Shown here: piece by piece, positions 1 through 7,353 of the stretch
Position numbering within the stretch: the first letter of the stretch is position 1
How the letters are laid out: each line of letters starts with the position of its first letter
Assembly: GCA_029932795.1 (NCBI GenBank)
Contig: JAOZPL010000030.1
Coordinates: forward strand, 1 to 11,632
Direction: 5' to 3'
DNA from: Candidatus Zixiibacteriota bacterium
GTDB taxonomy: Bacteria > Zixibacteria > MSB-5A5 > GN15 > FEB-12
Length of the DNA: 11,632 bases
The notes under the pieces: generated by a model
Databases searched by the model: none
Told to the model about the DNA's origin: nothing
The model's input: only the letters and a program-made list of their open reading frames with translations
Program-made: the position numbers and the translations under genes

Positions 1-25
1 CGGACAACGCCACCCCACCCTACAC

Positions 26-988
26 CTACACCCTCACCACCGACGGCACACCGGCGCGGCTGACATGTATCCTGCCGCCGTCAGTGGCACCCCTCTCCAC
101 GTAAGAAAGATGAAAAGGAATCTTTTTACTCTCCGCCGTTTGTATAGCCAGATCACGTAGCACCAGATTGGGAATCATCATGGCATCGTACAGAAGTATC
201 GATGGCCCGCTGCCCAGTTTTTCCTCCTTTTTGAAGCAGTCGGGCGGAATGTCCTGCCCAATGTTGGTATCGCAGATAATACAGACATCCGGGGCCGCCA
301 GATGAGCCAGAGTCTGCGCCCCCCGAAGCCCTACTTCTTCCTGCACCGAGGCACAGCCGAGTACCGTGTTGGGATGTTTACTCCGTTTCAGCCGCCGCAT
401 GACATCGATAACAACGGCGCAGGCCATCCGGTTGTCGAACGCCTTGGACATGTACATTTTCTTGTTGCCCATGATAGTAAACTGACTATCCGGGATAATC
501 GGGTCGCCCGGCTTGATATGCAGTCTCTTTTTAACGTCAAACTTCTCCTGAACCCCGACGTCGATAAACATGTCCTTGATCTCAAGCACCTTCTCTTTTT
601 CTTTCTGCGGCAGAAGATGGGGTGGCGTTGAACCGATCACCCCAATAACGGGCCCTTCGGAAGTAATAATCCTCATCCGCTGCCCCAGCGCCACATGTCC
701 CCACCAACCGCCCAGAGGCAGGAACTTAATGTAACCCTCTTTGGTGATCTCTTTCACCATGAAGCCGATTTCGTCCATGTGACCAACCACCATAACGCGC
801 GGTGAGGAACTGGTACCCTTTTTAATGCCCATGATCGAGCCAATCTTATCGTACTTAATCTCGTCAACATTCCCCTCTAATTCGCGCGCCATAATCCGGC
901 GCACTTCCCTCTCGTACCCGGAAACACCGTTGACTTCGGTGATTTCCTTCAGCAGCAATTCGGTTCTGTCCAAAACGACACCTCTCAT
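26..988 (-). CDS. M42 family aminopeptidase (glutamyl aminopeptidase / endoglucanase-like), C-terminally truncated
   Basis: M42 enzymes are cytoplasmic two-metal aminopeptidases that form large oligomers and trim peptides. The metal and catalytic residues visible here, numbered from the ATG at 988, are His70 in GHMDEIG, Asp185 in AFDNR, Glu217/Glu218 in QEEVGLRG and Asp240 in CDTN. GVSGYE near the N-terminus is also typical. The protein breaks off after DGGRIHVSRAGVPSVV, where the family normally continues for about 40 more residues including a metal-binding His (IHS motif). Here two bases-triplets later comes TAG. The start is uncertain: ATG at 988 has no clear Shine-Dalgarno, TTG at 973 has AGAGGT six bases upstream and fits family length, and GTG at 1069 abuts the HAD stop but adds an atypical extension. 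It is the last gene of the ruvC-to-M42 train. The family is certain; the state of the C-terminus is not. Confidence 0.85.
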   Translation of the reverse strand: MRGVVLDRTELLLKEITEVNGVSGYEREVRRIMARELEGNVDEIKYDKIGSIMGIKKGTSSSPRVMVVGHMDEIGFMVKEITKEGYIKFLPLGGWWGHVALGQRMRIITSEGPVIGVIGSTPPHLLPQKEKEKVLEIKDMFIDVGVQEKFDVKKRLHIKPGDPIIPDSQFTIMGNKKMYMSKAFDNRMACAVVIDVMRRLKRSKHPNTVLGCASVQEEVGLRGAQTLAHLAAPDVCIICDTNIGQDIPPDCFKKEEKLGSGPSILLYDAMMIPNLVLRDLAIQTAESKKIPFHLSYVERGATDGGRIHVSRAGVPSVVRV

Positions 989-1069
989 AACTAAAGTAAA
1001 TACATATTCACTGCCGTTAACATTATTGATTGAATGAGGAATATAAATCGGCGGTGGTGACCAGTCCAC

Positions 1070-1807
1070 CTAAATCTCGATATGATTCACCAGTTCGGAG
1101 AGGGTGTTGATCCTGCGAAGGCTCTCCGGCATATCAGGCGGATACTCATGCGCCGAATTGGCCTTCAAGATGGCCTGCATACCTGTAGCGATCGGTCCTT
1201 GCACGTCTTCTACGTAGCGATCACCGATATAGACACACTCGGAAGGTTCGCACCCTGCCAGATTGGCCGCCCGGTAGAATATATCAGGATGCGGTTTGCG
1301 CAACTTGAAAGTAGAACTGAAGACTGTAAAACTGAGATACGGTTTGATACCGAACCGATGGAGTTCCTTCTGGTGTGCCCGCTCAGGGAAAACCGTGTTC
1401 GACACCAGACCCATCACCGGATATTTCTCTTTCAGCATCGCCAGCGTATCAAGCACGTCATCATAGATATAAAGCTGCTTCTCTACCGGCACGTAGTAAG
1501 CGTCGAAAAAACGATCCAGGAAACCATCCTCGCATTCAACGTGGAACCGCTCCAGTAACTCTGCCCCGACCTGCATGACATTCCATTCGACCAGGCTCTC
1601 TAACGCTATCCGGCGGTAGCCCGCACGAATCCCTTCAAATACCTCGATGAACTGTTCTGCGCCGGGAACACTGATGCCCTGCCGTACCAGGAACTCCCTG
1701 GCACTGGCAGCGCACTGCCGGCTCAGCTCATCCCAGGAAACAGCTTCATATTCAATCAGAGTTGAGCCAAGATCGAAAATGACTGCCCGAGGCCGAAGCT
1801 TATCCAT
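1070..1807 (-). CDS. HAD-superfamily hydrolase with DxGxT motif I
   Basis: This 245-residue protein is a haloacid dehalogenase-fold hydrolase, probably a phosphatase acting on a small phosphorylated metabolite. Motif I is FDLGST, giving the nucleophile Asp12. Motif II is Ser136 in VSNT, motif III is Lys171 in RKPHP, and motif IV is GDRYVED with Asp196 and Asp201. A helical cap lies between motifs I and II (about residues 20-115), as in subfamily I. The general acid/base Asp two residues after the nucleophile is Gly14 here. The same DLG pattern occurs in YihX-type HAD phosphatases, so activity is not excluded. The ATG at 1807 lies three bases after the ddl stop, and its TAG directly abuts a GTG of the M42 frame, so it sits inside the operon. 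The substrate cannot be told from the sequence. Confidence 0.88.
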   Translation of the reverse strand: MDKLRPRAVIFDLGSTLIEYEAVSWDELSRQCAASAREFLVRQGISVPGAEQFIEVFEGIRAGYRRIALESLVEWNVMQVGAELLERFHVECEDGFLDRFFDAYYVPVEKQLYIYDDVLDTLAMLKEKYPVMGLVSNTVFPERAHQKELHRFGIKPYLSFTVFSSTFKLRKPHPDIFYRAANLAGCEPSECVYIGDRYVEDVQGPIATGMQAILKANSAHEYPPDMPESLRRINTLSELVNHIEI

Positions 1808-1810
1808 ACT

Positions 1811-2836
1811 TCAATCCATTTTGTTCAAAGCTGATCGGATAATCATCTCGATCAGGCCATCAAAATCTATATCTTCACATTGAGCTGCCATAGGTGCTAG
1901 AGAGAGGTTGGTCATACCGGGCAGGGTGTTGAGTTCCAGACAGTAAAACTCCCCGGAGTCGTCCAGAATGAAATCTATCCTGGTCAGCCCGGAAGCACCA
2001 ACGACGTTATACACCTTGACGGCTGCGTCTCGCACCCGCTTGCTTAACTCATCCGGTATCTTTGCCGGGGCAATATATTCGGATTTCCCTTCAGTATATT
2101 TGGCTTCGTAGTTGTAAAGTCCGTCCTTTGGAATGATCTCCACCACCGGAAAGGCGTGGCTGTCGAGAACCGCCACCGTCAGCTCCCGGCCTTTAATATA
2201 CTGTTCTACCAGAATCTCGTCGCCTTCGGTCGCCGCCCGCTCCAGGGCTTCCGGCAGGTTTTTCAAAGATTCCACCTTCGATAAACCGACTGTTGAACCA
2301 CTGGCATTCGGCTTGACAATCATCGGAAAGTCAAAACGTTGGCAGATTTCGTCAACCAGAATATCGTAAGCTCCATCGGGAGGTACTGGATAAAGTCCCC
2401 AGTCAGGAGTGCTAACCCCTACAGAGGTGAACAACCGCTTGGCGATGGCCTTGTTCATGGCGATGGCTGAGGCTGTCATCGAAGAACCGGTGTATTTTTT
2501 GCCGGCCAGCCCCAACAAGCACTGTATGGTACCATTCTCGCCGGTACCACCGTGCAAAGCAAGAAAAACAAGTTCCACATCGTCATACTCCGCAGCGCTC
2601 AAACCAGTCGCCAAGGCTGTCGGCCGGAAGGACACTGACACGGTTGTTTCTTCCTGAGGTGGTATATCACACCCGATGAATCTACCGCCATCATCCAGAA
2701 GCGCCTGACCGGAAGCCGGATCGATGGCCAGCACCTCATGACCCAGACGGCGAAGCGATTCACAAATCGCTTTGCCGGTCGTCATGGACACTTCCCGTTC
2801 GCTTGAATTACCGCCTGCCAGTACCAGGACTTTCAT
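1811..2836 (-). CDS. ddl: D-alanine--D-alanine ligase
   Basis: Ddl is a cytoplasmic ATP-grasp ligase that joins two D-alanines for the peptidoglycan stem peptide. The 341-residue protein has the whole family signature: GGNSSEREVS with Glu13, LHGGTGENGTIQ, YTGSSMTASAIAMNK, the ATP-grasp core with MIVKPNASGSTVG, the omega-loop NYEAKY with Tyr243, and the Mg-binding set Asp288 (TRIDF), Glu301 and Asn303 (ELNTLPGMT). A Tyr at the omega-loop position is the usual D-Ala:D-Ala type, unlike VanA-type D-lactate ligases, so this is a housekeeping enzyme and not a resistance gene. Its ATG overlaps the stop of the upstream DedA-family gene (ATGA, four bases), which suggests translational coupling. Residues 55-78 look slightly longer than in E. 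coli DdlB. Confidence 0.97.
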   Translation of the reverse strand: MKVLVLAGGNSSEREVSMTTGKAICESLRRLGHEVLAIDPASGQALLDDGGRFIGCDIPPQEETTVSVSFRPTALATGLSAAEYDDVELVFLALHGGTGENGTIQCLLGLAGKKYTGSSMTASAIAMNKAIAKRLFTSVGVSTPDWGLYPVPPDGAYDILVDEICQRFDFPMIVKPNASGSTVGLSKVESLKNLPEALERAATEGDEILVEQYIKGRELTVAVLDSHAFPVVEIIPKDGLYNYEAKYTEGKSEYIAPAKIPDELSKRVRDAAVKVYNVVGASGLTRIDFILDDSGEFYCLELNTLPGMTNLSLAPMAAQCEDIDFDGLIEMIIRSALNKMD

Positions 2837-3465
2837 GCCGTCTTCCCTCTTCTCAATCTGACGACCCTCCGGATAATCCAGATCAGCACAATACCGATCA
2901 GGACCGGCCAGACAACCATGTAGTATGCTCTAAGGTACGTTTCTACCTGATCGAGGTTCTCTACCAATGCAAAGGCAATATAGGTGAGCAGACCGACAAA
3001 GAGAAAGTAGGAAATCGTTGAGTATACGAACATCCCTGTTGCCGGATACCGGCCGATACCGACCACCAGAGCCACCGCTGACCGAGCCCCGACCACAAAC
3101 CGCGAACAGACAAGCAGTAACGGACCCCATCTCTGAAAACTCGACTCCATGCGATATATATCGGCTGTTGAAAAGTACCTGTAGTTCCTGCGGACGAAAA
3201 AAGCATGCCCGTACTTCCGACCGATCAGGTAAAGCAGCATCACCGAGCAGATGCCACCGCAAACCACAACCGGAAAGTAAAAGTAAAGGTCAAGTCGGTC
3301 GACCGCCACCAACACGGCACCCGCAATAATAAAGCTGTCGCCGGGGAACGGCGGGATCAGGTTTTCAATGAAACAGGCTGAGAATATCACCAAATAGACC
3401 CAGAAAGAGCCATACACAAACAGGTAATCAAGGTACTCGTTGATCTGGGTTAATGATTCACTCAT
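2833..3465 (-). CDS. DedA-family (VTT domain) membrane protein
   Basis: This is a 210-residue polytopic inner-membrane protein. It carries the DedA signatures: the acidic residue and Pro-rich re-entrant loop ENLIPPFPGD (residues 34-43), GRKYG (82-86), and the paired-Arg motif SRFVVGARS (121-129) with Arg122 and Arg128. Hydrophobic stretches lie at about 14-33, 44-56, 62-82, 115-138, 145-168 and 182-200, and the tail is basic. Members of this family have been shown to move undecaprenyl phosphate or other polyprenyl and phospholipid headgroups across the membrane. Its position between ispF (eight-base overlap at its start) and ddl (four-base overlap at its end) supports a role in cell-envelope lipid-carrier recycling, but that is inference from context. 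Confidence 0.93.
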   Translation of the reverse strand: MSESLTQINEYLDYLFVYGSFWVYLVIFSACFIENLIPPFPGDSFIIAGAVLVAVDRLDLYFYFPVVVCGGICSVMLLYLIGRKYGHAFFVRRNYRYFSTADIYRMESSFQRWGPLLLVCSRFVVGARSAVALVVGIGRYPATGMFVYSTISYFLFVGLLTYIAFALVENLDQVETYLRAYYMVVWPVLIGIVLIWIIRRVVRLRRGKTA

Positions 3466-3946
3466 CGGTCGAAAGCAGACATACCACCGAGGCTGCTATC
3501 CCCTCCCCGCGTCCCACCGGGCCAAGTTTTTCACATGTCGTGGCTTTGATACCTACCTGCTTCTCAGTGATGGTGAGAACCTCAGCAATGCGCTTCTTCA
3601 TAGCAGCGATGTGCGGATTCATCATCGGCTCTTCCGCCATAATGATGGCATCAATATTGATAATAGATGTGAATCCGGCCCGGCGGATCATCCTCCAAAC
3701 CTCTCGCAGAAGTACAGACGAATCAGCATCCTGATACTTCGGGTTAGTTGGCGGAAAATGCTGGCCGATATCAGGCAGCCCGGCAGCTCCTAACAGAGCA
3801 TCAGCGATGGCGTGGAGAAGTACATCGGCATCGCTGTGACCTTCGAGCCCTCGTTCATACTCGATCCTTACGCCTCCGATGATCAGGTCCCGCCCCGGGG
3901 TAAGAGGATGGATATCAAAACCGTGACCGATGCGAATCTCAGCCAT
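3458..3946 (-). CDS. ispF: 2-C-methyl-D-erythritol 2,4-cyclodiphosphate synthase
   Basis: IspF is the fifth enzyme of the MEP isoprenoid pathway. It cyclises CDP-methylerythritol 2-phosphate with loss of CMP and normally works as a homotrimer with Zn. The 162-residue length is normal. The Zn ligands are visible as Asp11 and His13 (GHGFDIH) and His45 (HSDADVLLHAI). DIGQHFPP and the C-terminal TTCEKLGPVGRGEGI, close to the usual TTEKLGFTGRGEGI, are also present. The gene begins inside the end of ispD (eight-base overlap) and ends inside the start of the DedA-family gene (overlap ATGAGTGA), so the three are probably co-translated. A Cys replaces the usual second Thr/Ser of the TTEKLG motif, which is a minor change. 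Confidence 0.97.
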   Translation of the reverse strand: MAEIRIGHGFDIHPLTPGRDLIIGGVRIEYERGLEGHSDADVLLHAIADALLGAAGLPDIGQHFPPTNPKYQDADSSVLLREVWRMIRRAGFTSIINIDAIIMAEEPMMNPHIAAMKKRIAEVLTITEKQVGIKATTCEKLGPVGRGEGIAASVVCLLSTDE

Positions 3947-4628
3947 TATTCTCCTCCTGAAGCAGCGCCTCAGCGACGATCATATCATCTCGTGTTGTTA
4001 CTTTTATATTGGGGCGCGTTGGCTCAACAATCCTGACCTTGAATCCTCTCGCCTCGATCAGTGAAGCATCGTCAGTTGCGGATATCAGGTTGCGGGCTTC
4101 ACGGTGAGCTGTCAGGATCAAATCGTACTGGAAAACCTGCGGGGTTTGCGCCAGATACAGGGAATCTCTCTCCAGTGTGCTGATAATGAAGCCGTCGCGC
4201 ACCCTTTTGATCGTATCAGCGGCCGGGATCGCCAGCATGGCGGCTCGGTCGGTAGCGGCCAGCCCCACTACCCGGTCAATATCCAGAGGTGAAACCAATG
4301 CTCTGGCCCCGTCATGAATGGCCACCAGCCCGGTCGTAACAGGAAGCGCTTCCAGCCCCCGCAGCACCGATTCCTGTCTCGTCTCGCCTCCCTTGACGAT
4401 TTTCGTTACCTTTGAGAAGTTATACGGATCAACTATCTTCTCGCTGACATAAAGGAGATGATCCTCACCCACCACGAGCACAATCCTGTCGATGGAAGCG
4501 GCCGCTTCAAACCTTCCGACAGCCCAGGACAGGAGCGGCCGGCCACAGAGCTGCCGGAATTGTTTGGGCACAGCCCCACCAAACCGCTTTGCTTTGCCTG
4601 CGGCCACAATGATTGCGGAGGCTTCCAT
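3939..4628 (-). CDS. ispD: 2-C-methyl-D-erythritol 4-phosphate cytidylyltransferase
   Basis: IspD transfers CMP to 2-C-methyl-D-erythritol 4-phosphate, the third step of the MEP pathway. The 229-residue protein shows the nucleotide-binding N-terminus AAGKAKRFGGAVPKQF with Arg15 and Lys22, the metal/substrate motif IHDGAR with Asp106, PAADTIK, AQTPQVF, TDDASLIE and NIKVTTRDD with Lys209. These are the expected family positions. The ATG at 4628 lies 42 bases after queA and has only a weak Shine-Dalgarno, with a GGAG rather far upstream. It overlaps ispF by eight bases, and the adjacent ispD-ispF order is common in bacteria. Confidence 0.97.
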   Translation of the reverse strand: MEASAIIVAAGKAKRFGGAVPKQFRQLCGRPLLSWAVGRFEAAASIDRIVLVVGEDHLLYVSEKIVDPYNFSKVTKIVKGGETRQESVLRGLEALPVTTGLVAIHDGARALVSPLDIDRVVGLAATDRAAMLAIPAADTIKRVRDGFIISTLERDSLYLAQTPQVFQYDLILTAHREARNLISATDDASLIEARGFKVRIVEPTRPNIKVTTRDDMIVAEALLQEENNG

Positions 4629-4670
4629 CCTGATTGAATATATCTCCGCGGGCTTTATCGGGAAAGGGTT

Positions 4671-5711
4671 TTATAGAATCAGCATGGCGTCGCCGTAACT
4701 ATAGAAGCTGTATTTCATTTCTATCGCTGTGTGGTAGAGTGAGAGGATTTCCTCACGTCCGGCAAAAGCCGCCACCAGCGCCAACAACGATGAGCGTGGT
4801 AGATGAAAATTCGTCAAAAGGTGATCAACCACCTTGAAATGGTATTCCGGCCGGATATAAAGGTCAACCATCTCGGCAAACGGCTTGATCCTGCCGTCCA
4901 CTACGGGAGCGGATTCGAGCGTTCTGACCGATGTTGTCCCGGCTGCGAAGATCGCTCCTCCCGCTTCTCTGGTCTGATTCAGGCGTTCGGCTGCAGCTGC
5001 CGGCAACTCAGCTTCTTCGGGGTCAACTGTGTGATTTTCGAGGTTATCGCACTGGATCGGTTTGAATGTCCCCGGCCCGACATGGAGAGTGATTTCGACA
5101 ATTTCAACCCCCTTTTCACCCAGAGCCTGCAGGATGGATCGGGTGAAGTGGAAACCGGCGGTTGGGGCAGCAATAGCTCCTACTCTCTCCGGATCGGCAA
5201 AGATTGTCTGATAGCGCTCCATATCGGCAGGCTGGTCCTGTCGACTTATATATGGCGGCAGGGGGACATGGCCGAAAGAGTCAACGATCCGTTCCCGGAT
5301 GTCTCTTGTGTCAAACCAGACATGCCACCGGCCACCGCCGATGTCCCGTTCCATTACAACGTAGTGTGAGGCATCAAAGAGAATCCGCTCTCCAGCTTTT
5401 ACCCGCCGGGCAGGTCTGACCAGCGCCTCCCACCGCTCACCGGCCTCTGACGGCACCACCCGGACCAGGAGAATCTCCACCTGGCCGCCTGTTTTCCGAC
5501 GTCCCATCAGACGCGCTTTGAACACCTTGGTATTGTTTATTACCAGGGCATCCCCGCGCTGCAGATAGTGCCCGATGTTGACGAATTCCAGATGGTCGAC
5601 TGTCCCGGTTGCACGATCATATACCAGCAATCGCGACTGATCCCGCTCCCTGGTTGGGAACTGGGCAATCAATTCCTTGGGCAGATCATAATCGAGAAGC
5701 GAGGTATCCAC
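4671..5711 (-). CDS. queA: S-adenosylmethionine:tRNA ribosyltransferase-isomerase
   Basis: QueA transfers and isomerises the ribosyl moiety of SAM onto preQ1 at position 34 of tRNAs for Asp, Asn, His and Tyr, giving epoxyqueuosine. The 346-residue length is usual. Motifs in order are DYDLPKELIAQFP at the N-terminus, ALVINNTKVFKARL, GHVPLPPYI, APTAGFHFT, LHVGPGTFKPI, LLTNFHLPRSSLLALVAAFAG and the terminal YSFYSYGDAMLI. The start codon is GTG at 5711. It is preferred because the conserved DYDLP block begins seven residues later and no ATG lies nearby. It follows the DUF2905 gene by six bases. No other queuosine genes are in the window. Confidence 0.97.
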   Translation of the reverse strand: MDTSLLDYDLPKELIAQFPTRERDQSRLLVYDRATGTVDHLEFVNIGHYLQRGDALVINNTKVFKARLMGRRKTGGQVEILLVRVVPSEAGERWEALVRPARRVKAGERILFDASHYVVMERDIGGGRWHVWFDTRDIRERIVDSFGHVPLPPYISRQDQPADMERYQTIFADPERVGAIAAPTAGFHFTRSILQALGEKGVEIVEITLHVGPGTFKPIQCDNLENHTVDPEEAELPAAAAERLNQTREAGGAIFAAGTTSVRTLESAPVVDGRIKPFAEMVDLYIRPEYHFKVVDHLLTNFHLPRSSLLALVAAFAGREEILSLYHTAIEMKYSFYSYGDAMLIL

Positions 5712-5717
5712 TGGTCG

Positions 5718-5939
5718 TCACCGTCCCCGCCAGAAGATATTGAGCACGATAGTAAGCAGGAGGGAGATTAACAGCATGGACAGGAGAGGAATGTAGACCG
5801 TGACGTTCTTCCCGCGGAGAACGAAGTCGCCCGGAAGCTTGCCGAGAAAAGGAATACGATGGGCAAACAGCAATACTAAACCGAGAAGAATAATTAAGAC
5901 GCCGAATATGATCAGGATTTTGCCAACCTGAGGAAACAA
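5718..5939 (-). CDS. DUF2905 family small membrane protein
   Basis: This 73-residue protein has two transmembrane helices (about residues 6-26 and 49-69). They flank the conserved DUF2905 core RIPFLGKLPGDFVLRGKN followed by a short aromatic stretch TVYIPL. The function of the family is unknown. It is often found beside ruvB and queA, as here. The start is TTG at 5939, supported by GGAGG eight bases upstream. No ATG is available before residue 55, deep in the second helix. It is 32 bases after orf95 and six bases before queA, so it belongs to the same operon. Confidence 0.88.
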   Translation of the reverse strand: MFPQVGKILIIFGVLIILLGLVLLFAHRIPFLGKLPGDFVLRGKNVTVYIPLLSMLLISLLLTIVLNIFWRGR

Positions 5940-5971
5940 GATATTGTCCTCCGAACTACCAACAACCGGAT

Positions 5972-6259
5972 CTAACGGCTGAAGAGTGTCAGCCGGTCAA
6001 CGTATATCCGGGCCAGCGTCTTCTGTTCCGACGTCAGGTCGTCCGGGAATTGCTCGCTGTTCAAGTAGCATTCCAGTGCATCCAGCGCCACGCGCGTGTC
6101 GGCAACCGTCAGGATCTCCCCGGTTTCCTCTTTGAGCTTATCGCGGAATTTGACTGTTTCTGAAATCAGCACAGCGACAGCGGCGGTGGGATTCTTCTGA
6201 CTTCCCACAACCTGAGCACCGAGGGATTCAAGCAGCAATCTCAATTCCTCATTGGACAT
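5972..6259 (-). CDS. Hypothetical protein, 95 residues
   Basis: I do not recognise this protein. It is a soluble, mostly helical-looking protein of 95 residues with no signal peptide, Cys or clear motif. It starts MSNEELRLLLESLGAQ, carries a charged stretch FRDKLKEETGE (about 38-48), then DTRVALDALECYLNSEQFPDDLTSEQKTLARIYVDRL. The single Cys at about residue 64 is not in a motif. The ATG at 6259 has GGGAAG four bases upstream, and the gene sits in the operon 65 bases after ruvB and 32 bases before the DUF2905 gene. The reading frame has ordinary codon use and no competing frame, so it is probably real. Function is unknown. Confidence 0.7.
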   Translation of the reverse strand: MSNEELRLLLESLGAQVVGSQKNPTAAVAVLISETVKFRDKLKEETGEILTVADTRVALDALECYLNSEQFPDDLTSEQKTLARIYVDRLTLFSR

Positions 6260-6324
6260 TACACTTCCCGCTAGTTAACTGTTGTATGAGACATGAGTGC
6301 TTCCAATTCAACACCGCTCACCGT

Positions 6325-7353
6325 CTAAAACAGATTCTCCTGCGTTCCTGTCGATGGCGGTTTCAGACCGAGATGCTCAGCTGCCATGGCCGAGGCCACC
6401 CGCCCGCGTCTGGTTCGCTGTACGAATCCGATCTTGAGCAGGAACGGCTCAACCATGTCCACAAGCGTGTCAACCTCTTCACTTAGTGTAGCCCCCAGGG
6501 CTTCAATCCCGACAGGACCGCCCTTATAGTAGTCCAGAATAACCCGCAACAGTTTTCGATCAAGATTATCCAAGCCGGCCGAGTCGACACCCTCGGCATC
6601 GAGCGCCTCCCCGGCGATCTCCGCATTGATGGCACCATCCGCCTTAACTGCGGCATAATCACGTACGCGTCGCAGCAGGCGATTGGCAACTCTCGGTGTG
6701 CCACGGGAGCGAAGGGCAATCACTCCGGCAGCCTCCCGATCTACATCTATCTCCAGCAATTTCGCCGAACGAATCACTATTTCCTCGAGCTCCTCCGGAG
6801 GATAGAAATCAATATGATAGTACAGCCCAAAGCGGTCCCGGAGAGGCGCCGAAAGCATCCCCGCGCGGGTCGTCGCGCCCACCAGCGTGAACCGTTTCAG
6901 CGGGACATTGATCACCTTGGCAAACGCCCCTTTATCGACAACAAAGTCGACCTTAAAATCCTCCATGGCCGGATAAATGAACTCCTCAATAACCGAGGCA
7001 AGCCGATGAATCTCATCGATAAAAAGAATATCCCCCTCGCCCAGATTGGTAAGAATACCCATCAGGTCACCGGCACGCTGCAGCGACGGGCCGGAAGTAG
7101 CGACAATTCGACTCCCCATCTCGTTGGCAATGATGTACGCCAGGGTGGTTTTGCCCAGCCCCGGCGGACCATAAAGTAAGACATGCTCGACCGGCTCACG
7201 CCGCCCCTTGGCAGCTTCGAGCAGTACTTCAAGTTTGCCGCGCAACTCATTCTGTCCCACGTATTCACTTAATGTACGGGGTCTGAGGGAATACTGCGTC
7301 AGGTCTTCTTCCGGCGAGAGCTGTGCACCCGTAACAATACGCTCGCGAGTCAT
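6325..7353 (-). CDS. ruvB: Holliday junction branch migration ATPase RuvB
   Basis: RuvB is the hexameric AAA+ motor that drives branch migration of Holliday junctions with RuvA. The 342-residue protein has Walker A GPPGLGKTT (62-70), Walker B LFIDEIHR (110-117), sensor 1 VGATTRAG (158-165), the arginine-finger segment LRDRFG (171-176, Arg174), and a C-terminal winged-helix region with GPVGIEALGATLSEEVDTL. All expected catalytic residues are present. The ATG at 7353 shares one base with the ruvA stop (TGATG), consistent with translational coupling. The next gene starts 65 bases after its TAG. Confidence 0.98.
   Translation of the reverse strand: MTRERIVTGAQLSPEEDLTQYSLRPRTLSEYVGQNELRGKLEVLLEAAKGRREPVEHVLLYGPPGLGKTTLAYIIANEMGSRIVATSGPSLQRAGDLMGILTNLGEGDILFIDEIHRLASVIEEFIYPAMEDFKVDFVVDKGAFAKVINVPLKRFTLVGATTRAGMLSAPLRDRFGLYYHIDFYPPEELEEIVIRSAKLLEIDVDREAAGVIALRSRGTPRVANRLLRRVRDYAAVKADGAINAEIAGEALDAEGVDSAGLDNLDRKLLRVILDYYKGGPVGIEALGATLSEEVDTLVDMVEPFLLKIGFVQRTRRGRVASAMAAEHLGLKPPSTGTQENLF

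Noticed and set aside
1082..1558. 158-codon plus-strand open frame
   Set aside because: Antisense to the HAD hydrolase, which has all HAD motifs; no independent evidence for the plus strand.
4803..5369. 188-codon plus-strand open frame
   Set aside because: Antisense to queA and without recognisable motifs.
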